From Eutypella sp. D-1 (taxonomy: Eukaryota > Ascomycota > Sordariomycetes > Xylariales > Diatrypaceae): a stretch of 64,000 nucleotides of DNA. The notes under the pieces were generated by a model. That model was not told the origin of the DNA, ran no database searches, and worked only from the letters and a program-made list of their open reading frames with translations. Both the position numbers and the translations under genes were made by a program. Numbering within the stretch: the first letter of the stretch is position 1; every line of letters begins with the position of its first letter. Shown here piece after piece: positions 32,153 to 44,733 of the stretch. Location: positions 62,001-126,000 of the forward strand of contig JAJTTP010000029.1 of the NCBI GenBank assembly GCA_023313575.1, in the 5' to 3' direction.

Positions 32153-34758
32153 TGGGTCCCCAAGCCGGTGAACCAGGAAGTGGGGTTCCCTTTCGTGTGT
32201 AGGTTTTTTTTTTTTTTTTCCCCTTCGTCTTTTTTTTTGTCGAATTCGCGGTGTGGACCTCCCCGACCGCTTTACTAACTTCAGGGCCCGGTCAAAGTAC
32301 AGGGGATCCCCGCGAGTGATACCCTATTGTTGCTACTCGTCCGAAGGGGAAAAATGTAGGCGGGGGCGGATTACCGCATATGGCTCGGTACCGCAAGCGA
32401 GGGGTGTGGAATGATGAATGATAAACGGCCCTAGGTAAGTCTGATCCGAAACCAAGGTAGCAGTCAGTTAGTTTATCTGATGCGTGATTAGATTAGATGG
32501 ATAAGATTAACCGGCAATCTAGAGCTCTAGAGCTATCCAAGGTAGAAGTAACCCACATGCCAAGATAAACCTAAAGCATGAGCTAGCCAGCTGCACCAAT
32601 TCGTGCGTGTGATTTAGTTTACCTGGTTTACAACACAAGGGAGGGCGACCCGAGTACGTAATAGATATCATGCAAGCAGGACGGGTTGCATCTCCATCCT
32701 AGCCTTCCCAGCGGGCTGGTTGAGCCGTGATCTGGGTTTAATAATGCTTAACTTACCAAGTTTCCCTTGGCGTCAGCGACGACCTTTTTACGGAGAATTA
32801 CTAACCAATATGTCACTCGCGCAAGATGGGGGGTAGAAATAAGAAATCTCAACAAAATATCATCATGCGCTTCGTATCGTATCGTAACGTATCCCATAAC
32901 CGCCCTCGGGGAAAGAAACAAAAAGCGGTTAAGCTATCTATCATTACCAAAGCAAGTATTCCAGTTAGTTACCAAGGAAACCCTTCCGCATTGTAAGGTA
33001 ATTATCAGGCATCGGATCGTTGGGCTCCTTCTTGTTATAGGTCTAAAACCCATAGCTAGATAGCTACCCGAGGCAGCACCATGGTTATACGAAGCAGCTA
33101 GACCTGCACATCTCCATAACGTCTGCTCCATAGCTATAAACCATTTTTGCTAAGCAGGAATTTTTATCTACATTGCAGACTTTTGTCCTCGAGCCGGGAT
33201 TCTGCGTTCCCGATGCTCATCGTCATAATCAGTGCATACATACATATAAACCCCCGTAGCGAACCACGGAGGTTACCGGCTATGGACGTATATACCGGTC
33301 GGTTACCGTGTGGATATTATTGTATCCATGTCGGGCATGCATATAGCTTAGCTTAACTAGCTGGCTGGCCCCCCCAGACTCAGGTAAGCTAGCTACATAC
33401 ATATAGCTATGCGGCGCATCTACCGATATAGGAGCAACATCATCGAGCCAGCCGGGAGAGAGAAAAGAAAAGTGGCCTAACTTTTTGAAGCTTCTTTAAG
33501 TACGTAGCTAGGCTGTTGATTTTCGCACCCCGGCTACGAGCTTGAAGCTTATCTATCGGTAAGCGCGGTTAGGGAAGGGGGCAGTGCTCTTGAAGCGAAT
33601 ACTACTAGAATCTAGGATAGTATAACTTCAACGATGCACATATAGATGGTCCGCATGACCCTGTGTGCACTCGGTATAAGATGTACAAAATAAATATATA
33701 CTACATATGTTTATATGTATATATGTACATCCTCCATTCCATGCGTGCCTCTTTGTTTTCCTTCTTCTGGAAGCCCCCCCCCCCCCTTTTAAAAACCAGA
33801 AAAAAACAAGATGAAACAAGACAAAAGGACTTCATACCCCATTTCCCTAATTCCATAATCCCCGTTTCTACCTCGCCTAGATAGATAGAATGAACACACA
33901 CAACACAAAACAAAACAAAAACAAAAAAAGCTTTTCCCAGCTCGGAACGGACGGACAGAGATGATAATGATATATGTAAGTTGGTAGGTAAGGGATATTT
34001 CTTTTTCTGTTGGAAAACCCTTACCAAAACAGGAGGCGGGAGAGAGAGAGAGAAAAGATATACAAAGCAAAAAAAAAGAAGAGGCTTAACCCGGTTCGCG
34101 GGGGTATCATCGAGTCCGATTTCATCAAGTTAATTAGTTATAATAAACAAGCCAGGTAAGGCAGTCAGTCAAAGTCAGTCCACCAGAGTTGGGTCCAAAA
34201 CACGAACGACAAAAAAAGATCCCATGCCGGTTAAGTGCTAGCGGCGCGCCCCCAGCAGTCTCTCTGTCCTTCTCATCACTTCTTCTCCTTTGCCTTCGAA
34301 GACACAAACAAGGTAAAAGATAAATTGGAAGGGCGGCGATGAGGCTGATGCAAGCTATGCTGTGCGATAGCGTGGCTACATGCGGTAGTAGATATAGCAT
34401 AGCCAGCGATGTCTGTAGCAGTGCAGCGAGCTGCGCGCACGTCGAGGCTGGTCGAGTAATCTCCGGGACCAGTGACTCCCTCAGACGGAGCGTGGAGCAC
34501 AAGGTGACATCGTGTGCGAAAAAAGTGGCCTGGTCTGTGACCCATTCCGGAGAGTCAAATATTTAGCCACATAGATAGGAAGCCAGGGATGGAGCAGAGA
34601 GCGCAAGGACGTCACAAGGTCTGATTATCTCTTTTTTAATTCGTGGTTCATCACACGTCGTCTCTCCTCTCCGCATCCTCTTCCTCGATGCACGTGATGC
34701 CCCTCTCGGGGAGGATAGCCACCGGCGCCGTGGACGACGACGAAGCCGAGCCCGAACC
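32153..34758. other. Long intergenic region between accessory and core parts
   Basis: About 2.6 kb without a supportable gene. Contains poly-T runs near 32207-32240 (upstream of the ferric reductase), a 13-base C run at 33774-33786, CA/AC-rich stretches and A-rich tracts near 33900-34080. The right end is the 3' flank of the Sec7-PH gene. Confidence 0.45.
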
Positions 34759-37700
34759 CTATTGGGGCCTCAGCGTGGCATCGCCCGCGGCACCATCAGC
34801 ATCACCACGACCACCACGGCCATCACGGTCATCATCATCGTCGTCGCTGCTGACCTCGTGAATATCATCGTCGATGTCGTGATGATCCTCGCTCAGGCGC
34901 CCGAGGTCTTCGCCGCCACGGATGGTGCGTTGCGCCGCCATGTCACGCTCGGCGTAGATCTCAGCGCGCCGGGTTTCGGCGTGCTGCAGCGAGTCAACGT
35001 AAGTGCGGAACTTGACGCTCTCGCGCAGGAGGTGGGAGCTCTTGCGCTCCCAATTCGCCATGGCCTTGACGGCGTTTTGGCCCCGTGGCGAGAACGCCAG
35101 CAGCATCGGCGACCGGAGCTGGTTGTGTTGTTGCAGGTCTTCCTCTATGGACCGCACATACGCAGACAGTGTCTCCAGCTGCTCCGACTCACTGGCGTTG
35201 CTCGGCCGCATCGACTGCGAAGGCGGCTTCCACTCCGCGATCATCACTTTATCCCCGGGAAGCTTTGAGCGGTTGTTACTGCCTCCCATGTCAAATGAGG
35301 AACGGAGGCTGCTCTGCAGGCTGCCTTGTCGGCTGTGCATACTGCTCCGTCCCGCCGCAGCGCTGCCCGGTCTTGGGGGGTGGGAGGGCTCGTTGATATC
35401 AGTGATCAGGGCGCTATTTATGATGGCGTCGCTCCATCCATATTCGATATTGCTAACGCCACCGACAAGGGGGTGGGTGCTCAGCCGAGCGCTCCAGTAA
35501 TTGATGGTAAGGACAAACTCATTGCTGATCTCCGGCGTTCCAACCTGGAACAGATGCACAGCGCCGGTGGGGAGGCTCAGCGCCCACACGTTGGGGCGGG
35601 TCCGCGAGTACCCGGGCGGTGGCAAGGCTGAGGCGAGGGTTTGCCGTAATGAAAAGGTGCCTACGCTTGTGGCATTATCTTGCCAGTTACCGCCACCCAC
35701 GACGGCGCCAGGGCCGACGGGATGCTTACGGCCGAGGCGGCCCTTGTGCCGCATGGATTTCGTGGAGAAGGAGAAGAGGCTCATCGTGCCCTTCTGAACG
35801 ACCGCGAAAACCTCCGCCCAGTTTCGGTCTTTAGCCTTCTTGTCGATGCCGTCCAGATGATGCTTGTGGATCACAATACCCTCCTTTACCCATGGAGGGC
35901 CTGCCAGCTCCAGTGACTCGTCATCGAGAAGCTGCGTACTAGGAATCTCCTCGCTGATGACTGACTGGCCCCCACTGGTCGCGGGCGGAAGGTCTTCGCG
36001 GATGATGGCCTGGCTCAACGCGTTGGCGAAGCCGATAGACTGCTGGTAATCGCCATGCGGAAACGAGGAATTGAACGAGTCCATCGACATAGAAGTCTGC
36101 GTCCTACCTAAGGAATGACGACTCCAAGTGGCCGACGACGCCGCCGGGCTCCAGAGTGAGTTGCCATCTTCGAAGCTGGTGCGGCTCGACGAAAATCCGG
36201 TGCCCAACCTAGGCCGCGAGCGGCTCTTGGAAGCCCACCTTGCGGCATTGTTTCGATTCGCATCGTACATCCTACCACGAGTCGAGATCTGGCTTTCGGA
36301 AGGTGCTTTACTTAAGACACTGGGAGAACGCTTCAACATTCCCATGACCGATAGACCGCCTGGTTGAGGTTGTGGCTGCGTAGCCTCCGCGCCAAACAGC
36401 GGCAGTTTCTCATCGCGAATCGAGGCGTATATGTCCTTCAATACTATCTCCACCTGGGCCTCCCAGGCCTTCATCGTGCCCTCGAAGGGTGTCTTGACGA
36501 GCGGACCGCATGAATCGACGGGCGTCGCGTCGCCGTAGTTGCCCATCGCGGATCCTGACCGCGGCAACGGTCGGAATGATGCGCGCCAGTTCAGCCGCTG
36601 CTCCTGCTCTTCCTCGATGAACATGGGGTTTTCTTCTGTGGGGTTCAGTGAGCTGTTCTTGCCAGGAAGAATGCTGGCGCGTTCGAAGGAGTCAGGGGCC
36701 GAATCGATGGCCGCATGTTTGATGGTAGACATGGTATTCTTCACAAACTGGCTCCGCGTCATTTTCGATTCGATGTCCGCCAGGTGAAGATCTGTGTTCA
36801 GAAGCATGATGGAGTAACACATCGTATGAATCACATCTGCTCACTGTTAGCACATTGTCCCGGCCGAGTGAACACCACAACACATACCCATTGACTTAAA
36901 CCCGTGGTTCGGGTTACAGTCACACCACCGATTCGAGAACGCCACAAGGATCCGGTCCACCTGCTGTGTCTCGGCACGAAAGACGAGTCGGGTGCAAATC
37001 TGCCGCAGGCTGCTTAGCACGCTGTGATTCGCGAAATCGTACAGATCCATGTAGGCTCGCAGGACCCGCTGGCGAATGAGGCCCTCCTCGCCCATGTATG
37101 CTGCAGCCTTCTCTTTCTGGATGAAGTCCTCATTCCCGTCGAAAATCCGCTGGGCCTTCTGGCGGTCGTCCTCGGTCGGTTCCCCTACTGTTACATTGGG
37201 CTCGTCCAAAGGCGATACGCTGTTGAACCTAGGCCTAGCGTCCGCGTTATCAATGCGCACACTAGGTAAACTGGTTGCTGACCTGAGGCGAGATTCGGAT
37301 GACATAGAGCGTCTCGATGAGCCTTGCGAACCCTCGCTTGGAGGCGCCAGACTGGAGCGGAACCTGTCCATGTCAGCACCAACGTTTGGCTGTAGCAATA
37401 ATTTTGAAGATTCCTCGGATTTGGAAGAGCGTCCCGATGAGCCGGATTTCTCCTCTCGGATAACTGGTGTCGCGAGGTTGTCCTTTGAGCCGCGAGCGGC
37501 GGGCGAAGACTTGCCGCTTCGTTGGGCGGGCGTCTTTGATGCCTGTGGCTTCTCGCCCTCGTCGCTGCTGTCGTGGAAGAACGTGGAGTCGGAAGTTTTG
37601 GGGTTCTTTGGAACCTCCGGCGGTTGCCGGGTCGGCGTGTTCGCGTGCGACTGCCTCCGCGCAAAGGAGCCCGAAGCCCTTGTGTTAAGGGCAGATTGCG

Positions 37701-39540
37701 ATTTAACGGTCCGTATCGTCGCATTAGGACTGGGTTCGTAGTCGGGTGAGAATCCTCGTATCTTCCGCTTGGTTTCCTCTTTATCGCTGTCGTATCCGGG
37801 CGAGACGACATCGGGCGGCGGTGGTTCCTGTGGTTGGTCCTGAGGTTGAGCGTCAAAGTTCTCCTTGAGGTAAGGCGTCATGATCTCACGCAAGCTACTA
37901 ACAGGGCTCGATTCAGGTTTGGCAATCAACATTCCGGCGGTGGAATCCAGGTTTAACGGCGTCGGGATCGGCGGGGGAGGCACCGGCGGCTCGGTGAAGG
38001 ACTTCTTCCGTCTCCTGAAGAAGGATGACTTCTTCTGAATCACGTGGGGAGGGTTGGGAGAGTCCCTAGAGGGCGGGGCCGAACCGGACTTGGCGGCCTG
38101 CTGCGCCTTACTTGCTGTCTGGTCCGTTTCAGGCGCGACGGGGGCGGCCTGGGCAGGTGTCGGCGTGATGGCCTGGGATAGTGCTCCTCCGAATATTCTC
38201 CTGAAGAATCCTGGCTTTTGCTCCTTGGGTGGCGCCGGTGCGGGCGCGGGAGTCGCGCGCGCTAGCTCCTTGGACTTCTCGTATCCTATATGTGGTGCCG
38301 GGGCGGAATCCAAATCTACGGGAGGTACTGGAGGCATATCGTGCGAGACACCGAAACTGGGCTGGGCCGGTGACTTGCCGGCGGCGGTTCCGCCCCTTGA
38401 TCGGGCGCCGCTTCGCGATTGCGTGCTCCTCTTCCGTTCGCGCTCGGGTGGGGGCATCTCGGGTTCCATCGTGGGTACGGCGGGTGACGGTGGGAGTTGT
38501 GCAGCAATGGCAGCTGAAGAGGGTGGCATGCTCGGTCTGCGCGGACCTACAGGGATGGTGGGAGTTGGGGCGGCCTCGTAATCGTCTGCGATAAGATTGT
38601 TGGTGAACTCTACATTCCATTCACTATTCGATGTTGGCGAGGTCTGGGTTGGTCGCGTACCATAGTCGAAGCTAGACGCGCGTCCACCAACACCATGAAC
38701 CCACCGCTGAGTGGTTAAGACCTGCGCGTAGCCAGCATCAATGCTGTTAGAGCTGCTACTCTTGCTAGTTTTCCCTCCCCTGGAATGCATCGGTCGTTTC
38801 GGATGGCCGCTACGACTTCTCTCTCTCAAACTGCTGAGCCTCGGCACGGTCGATTGGAAACCGGAGCTACTATTACTGCGTCGTCCTCTGATGTACTGGC
38901 CTGATGTGCGGCTAGATCCTTCATCAGTCCCTTCAAAATCGGAGCTATAACTGTATCCGTGACCGGGGGCGCTGCTCGGGTTGTTCACGCGATTCCGGGG
39001 CACGCGGGGGGCACTGGCGGGGCCGTTGTTGAAAGACATAGATGGGGAATAATCGTCGTCGTCGTCCTCGAACATGGGTCTCATGGGGGTGTTGATCTGA
39101 CCTAGAGAGAACTTATCGAGGGAGGATAGCATGTTGGTAACGAGGGAATCGCGAGTGACCTGACGGGAGGGAAAGGAGAGATCGTGGGAATCTCTGGTAT
39201 TGCGGTTGGGATTTCGAGGATACATGGGATCGTTTTCTTTGTTTGTGTAGAGGTCGTCGGGATCGATGATGGAGGATTCTGGCCTATCGTCGAGAAAGGA
39301 ATCTTCGGATACTTGGGTATTTGGGGTATGCGGACTCGGGGCGGCATTGAATCTTTGCATGCGAGCAGATACGGGAGGTTTACTTCTAGAAGTAGAAGCC
39401 GAGGCCATGGGCGGTATTGAAGTTGTCGGCGTGGTTGCCGTAGCGTACGGAGAAGTTGGGCTGTTTACATCGATACTGAGTTCTGGTCGTCGTTTGTGAC
39501 TTCGCATTGGAGGTTCAGGGGGGGTAGATGAAGAAAACAT
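34759..39540 (-). CDS. Sec7-PH guanine nucleotide exchange factor for Arf (Yel1/Syt22/EFA6-like, 1576 aa)
   Basis: Exons 39540-36888 and 36836-34759; the 51-nt intron (GTATGT donor) splits the Sec7 domain and joins GFKSM to DVIHTMCYSIMLLNTDLH, the Sec7 helix-H motif. Residues 1-770 are Ser/Pro-rich and probably disordered. The Sec7 domain (about 775-930) includes RAETQQVDRILVAFSNRW, which keeps the catalytic glutamate finger, and the CNPNHGF motif. A PH domain follows at about 1197-1340 (PPWVKEGIVIHKHHLDG ... NEFVLTINYW), then a predicted coiled segment (about 1420-1510) and an acidic Asp-rich tail. In yeasts, Sec7-PH proteins of this layout activate Arf3/Arf6 at the plasma membrane and act in polarity and endocytosis. 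The start is supported by the absence of an upstream in-frame Met and by basic MRSHKRRPELSID. Tandem 10-bp repeats lie directly in its leader. Confidence 0.92.
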
Positions 39541-39593
39541 GGCAGTTGGGTCAGTTGGGTACGTTGGATACGTTGGGTACGTTGGGTACGTCG
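39541..39593 (-). repeat. 10-bp tandem repeat in the leader of the Sec7-PH gene
   Basis: Degenerate copies of tacgttgggt (plus strand) fill about 50 bp immediately upstream of the start codon, so the 5' leader would contain repeated CAACGTACCC. A second short repeat (gtctccgta) lies at about 39700-39723. Confidence 0.75.
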
Positions 39594-42500
39594 TCGAAGA
39601 TAGTGAGCGACGTTATCTCTGACCCAAAAGCCAATCATGAACCACCAAATGAGTATCCAGTATCCAGATGTCGTTATCCCCGGATACTCTCGTATACTCT
39701 CCGTAGTCTCCGTAGTCTCCGTGTTAAGTCGGCAGTGCGCTGGACCCGGTTTGATCTGTACACCTAATCCTACCCTTACCCCCTTCTTTCTTGGTCTTCT
39801 TCTTGCCGTTGTCATCTTTTGAGGGGGTGACGATGATACTACTCTGATGATTCCCAATTCCCAATCCTCGACCAATCCAACCCAATTGACCGTCGCGTTC
39901 GTTATGCGTGACTTGGCATGTCAGGTATGGGATGGATGAGAGCGAACACAGTAGCAGTGTCAACTTGAACGTCTCGGGTAACAGTCAGTTGGGCAACAAT
40001 CGACTGTGTGTGTGTATGTATTCGATACCCGTACTTACTTAAGAGTAGTATTGAGTAAGTTGGTATAAACCGAGGGTATAAACCGAAAGTAACGGAAATG
40101 GAATAGTGTACTGAATGGAAATTGAATGCAACAATATCATGCAAGAATTGAAATTGAACAAGACAATCCGAAGCAGAGATAAGACGAGATGATACTAAAC
40201 TAACTAATAGGAAAACAACAATAAGTAACAGGAAGTACTGAAGATAAACTGAAGATACTCAAGATAACTGCTGAAGATACTGAAAGACCGGGGGGGAATA
40301 AATCCCAGTCCCAATCTCTCTCAGTTACATTAGTTTAGACTTTTACAGGGACAGCAGGGGGAGTCGTTAAACTATCATAGTTCCAGGTTAGTAGTAAAGT
40401 CTATCTCACTCTCGTTCTCTCCTCCCATCGACATCGACATCGACCAACTGGTGAACCCGAGGAAAGACAAGGGGAAAAAACAGAAACTACCTCTAGCAGG
40501 ATTGCAGGGTTGTTGGGTAGGTAATTGTACATACTTAGGTACTATGGTAGGTATGTAGAAAAAAGGTCCAGGGTGCAATTGCTTCAACTGCTTGAATCTT
40601 AACTGTTAGTGGATAGGCGTTACACAGTAATGCGGTTAATGCTGGGTTAATGCCATTCTCCCCCCTGGTCCCTTCCCCTGTCCCACCCTCCTTAAACCCC
40701 GCTGTTAAAGGGGAAATAACCGAGCTAACATACAAAGAGCGAGCTACTCACTGCTCTGTAAGTACTGAGTACATAGCATGTGCTACCTTATCTAGGCCCA
40801 ATATAGTAAAGTCGCTAATGGTATGCGAGTGAGTTGTACTTGCCAGGTAAGCCAAGGCGGCCCGAGTAGGTAATAAAACGTGGGATACAAGATTGAGAAC
40901 TTACCTAATCCCATCTAGCAACACACACTATGAGAGGCCTAACTGAATGTTTTTATGCAGGGGCAAAAAGAGCCAATTATACCTTGTGGTGAGTGGGCGT
41001 ATTTGCATGTAGTTAGGTAGAACTCTTTCAATACACCACCACCTGCACTATTGTAATATTATGTACAGAGTACCTACTAGTTATTTTGAAGGTCCTAACA
41101 TCTGCTGCCGATTCCCGTGTCTAGATGTATTCTAGAAAAAACAAAGAGGACTAAACCAGGACCTGAAACTTATCTGCTTATCTCTTGATATTCAGTTGAT
41201 ATAAGCTGGAAGGTAAGGAAGGGTTCGATTGAAATCTATGCAACGCGATCCCTTTCGCATCTAGAATTCACAAGGAAAAAATGTAAGGAAAACCTGGATC
41301 CTCACACCCACTTCCCCGGTCCCGTTGCTGGTTGGCTGGCTGGTTGGCTGGCACATCTGGCACATATGTAAGAAAGCAGAAGGCTTCTTCAGTATTAGGT
41401 AAAATGGAACTCCCGGGAGTGATGAAACGGAATAGTTGCATACCTAGAAGACTTTTTAGACTCGAGCACATGCAAGACATGTAAGTTTTGGAGCTTATTC
41501 ATGCGGTCTAGCAGTTTCATGCGTCCCTACCTACCTACGGAGGAGCTTTTATGTACCATCCATCGGCATCATCCAGAACGAATCAAACCGGGACGGTATA
41601 AAAAGAGAAAAAAAAAAATTCCACAGCGAGACTGGTGGATATCCCTATATACATACATACATAAAATCACATGTGCCCTGCTATTATTGATAAATACTGC
41701 CGTACAACTATTAATCCTTCAACTAAACCCGGAAAGGGCGTGGTTTAAGTTCATAGCGGTGATCGGGGTAGCCAATCGCTTCCCCATCCAGACGAGCAGC
41801 GTGCTTGATCGCCCACCCTTCCTGCCATAGATGCCTTCCATTCGTCTTCCAGCCTTCCAACCTTCTACTTCGGGCGGGACGGACTCAAAATAGAGACAGA
41901 TAGTCTATGTAGATAACCTGGGCCTTTTCTTTTCTTTTCTTTTTGTGGACAGCGCTTGGAAGGTTCTCCGAACCGTTCGTGAAATAGTTCCAAAGTTCGT
42001 CCCGTCAGGTAGGGTAGGGCTGGTTAAGGTTCTATCTTAATTTATCCGGTCAGAATTCTAGAAAAGGAAAAAAACAAAAGTCTTGCATTCGTAACTTCGT
42101 ACATACATAGCGAAGCATATACGAAATGGCAATAGCAAGTTCGTGTCCACATCTAATAATTAACCCCCCCATTATTCGGTAACCTGGGGCTTGTACAAGA
42201 TTGGGATGTGCTGATTTCTAAAATTTGTCGATCAATGTACACACTTCCACATACATACATACATACATACATTCTATGTTATCGCACCGTCCGCCTCCGT
42301 AACACCCGCTTGTATGCGGCTCCGGACGACCAAATTCGTCGTGTCGTCCTACTCTGCAATCCAACGTTCCTGTCGCTAAGCGCCACTTACTGGCTAATCA
42401 AGGCTCAAGGCGTATGTCGTTGGCAGGTGTCCGGTGTCCGCAACGTGATTTTGCTTCTTTCATTCAAGCTTTATTTTCCTTTCTTTTCTTTTTTTCGAAA

Positions 42501-44733
42501 AAGAATTGAAGGATCAAGAAGAAGCGCACAGACAACCCACCCACCTACCAGTCACAGTCAATCTTGCCGCTGCAGAATAATGGGAATGGGGTAAAGAAAG
42601 AAAAGAAAGATCTGAGGTCGGGTTACCCGGGCGGCTCGACCGAAGCTGCGGCAGGTTCGTCACGTATGTACGTACGTGCGTGCGTTATGCGTACATACCA
42701 TACCATACATACACGCATACAGACGCGCTCTCTCGTCTCCATATCGACATGAAATTGTAAATGAATACGGGAAGAGCAATTTAGCGCGACCCGCGCGCGC
42801 CTTATTCTTCACAAATGAAAATGAAAATGAGGGGAAAAGTGAGGATGGATATGGGGTGAGGTTCCGTGTACTTTGATATAAATATGTGCAAACCACTCGA
42901 CTGACACGCCCTGCCCGACCCCCCCTTTCACAACCGCTATATATAGCGATAATCCACTCAAATAAGCTGCCGCTTAGATACAGTAAAGAATAAACCGATG
43001 GATACCAGACCTATCCACACTTCAACCCGAGGGGCAGTGCCAGCCACTAATAACCTATTATCAAGTAGATAGAGGGTAAGGTTCCGGAGCGATATCTCAC
43101 TCCGCACGGCCGAGGACCGGAACCCGGTTCGGAAGGTCATGATCTCCGATTCGGCTCTTTTTGGCGTCGGCGTCGTGTCATCCAATATGTATGTAGCTCC
43201 CATACTAAGCCAGTCAAAACTACTAGCTGGATACTTCAAACCCCTGAGGTCGAATACCATATCCCAGGAACCAACTCGATAGGCAGTAGGACGTAAGCCG
43301 GGGAGAGAGATTTATGCAGCACTAGGAGTAGTACCCGGAGCATATGTATGTAACAGGCGTATATACGGAGGTGGCAGAGTGTATAGACAGAGACATAGAT
43401 GACCCGATAGATGAACCCGCAGTTCACATCTACATAACTAACCGTACTTTCCGTTCACGCATTCAAATTCCCTCCCCATCTCCCTGCGCCATCCAAGTCC
43501 ATCCGCTAGATCCGCGATCTTGATGGCCTCCCCAGAGGATAAAGATACTATTCCTTTCCTCACACGAGCCCCTCCTCCTCAGGTGCGGCGCCCCGATCTT
43601 ATATATATACTCCGGCTTCCGGCTTTAATCAGTACCTCTCTCCTTCCAGTGTCGTATAAACAGACGGGCAGACAGACACCTATAATTTAAACAAACAGAC
43701 AAAGCATACGATAAGTAGTCAGAGAGAGGTCTTCATAATACCCCTTGCATCCCGGCCCCAACTTTCAGCCTTAACATACCTACCTGCGCAACAAGCCCAG
43801 CAGGCAGGCATACATACAGGCAAAGTCACGATGTCAGCCCCCCCCCCTTCCCCGATGTTCTACCCTCGAATCACACCGCGATGCCGCAGTGCCGGCTTCT
43901 TCCCCGGTCCGGTGCTTCCACCTCAGGCGTAGCACAATCACGAATCACCTCGGCCCACACGGGTCCATCCATCCATCCATCCAGCCATCAGCCGCACAAC
44001 ACGCACGCACAGCTTCAAAAAAAGCGGAACGGAGTGGAGCGGAACAGAGCAAGCTACAAACCCTCTCGTCCAACAACTAAAGCGGGAGTCGGAATCGGGA
44101 TAGGAGAAAAGCAGAACGGCAGTAGTAGAAAACAAAAAAGATGTTATTTGCTATAGATATATGTATGCTCTGCTCTGTTCCCCATTTCTCCTCCCCAGCC
44201 CTCGCCCCCTCCGCAACCCTTTTCCCAGCCCTCCCATTCCTCCCACCCATCCATTTCCCAGCTACCTCTCCACTCCATACCCTGTCCCTCGCCTTTGAAA
44301 TCAGCGTCTCATACACGCGTCGTGAAATCCTTACGGCGGCGACTCCCATCTCCGCCGGGAAAGGAAGGATATTTAGAGAAAAGAAGAAGAAAAAACAGAT
44401 AAAGAAAAGGAAAAGAAGTCGAGGCAAGAGGTGGGACGAAACACCCACGGGTTAAACTCGGGAACCTAGCCAGCCGAGACCAATCCACCTACCTACCCTA
44501 GCGACGATAAGAAACGCAGCTGATGTACTGAAAATAGACCAAAGTAGCACGGGACAGGCGAGATGGAAAGTACGGGAAGACAACAAGACAGCAAGAAAGC
44601 AAGTGCGTAAACCGACATCCTTATATATCTGGTATCAAGAAACAATCTGACAAAGTCCGCTGGTCAGCGAAACCCGACCCTGTGACCTCGTCTTATCCAA
44701 AGATAAAAAGAAAAGAGAGGAAAGAAAGCTGAA
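39594..44733. other. 5-kb intergenic region
   Basis: No gene supported in 5.1 kb. It holds the promoter and probably a long leader of the Sec7-PH gene (left) and the 3' flank of the Slm gene (right). Microsatellites: ACAT repeats at 42251-42273 and TCCA repeats near 43968-43984; a short CATCGA repeat near 40429-40443; many TAGGTA words. Open frames at 43881-44455 are low-complexity and not called. Confidence 0.45.

Noticed and set aside
43881..44455. Overlapping frames on both strands between the Sec7-PH and Slm genes
   Set aside because: Compositional (Ser/Pro/Arg or Phe/Leu runs) and contradictory on both strands; no motif.
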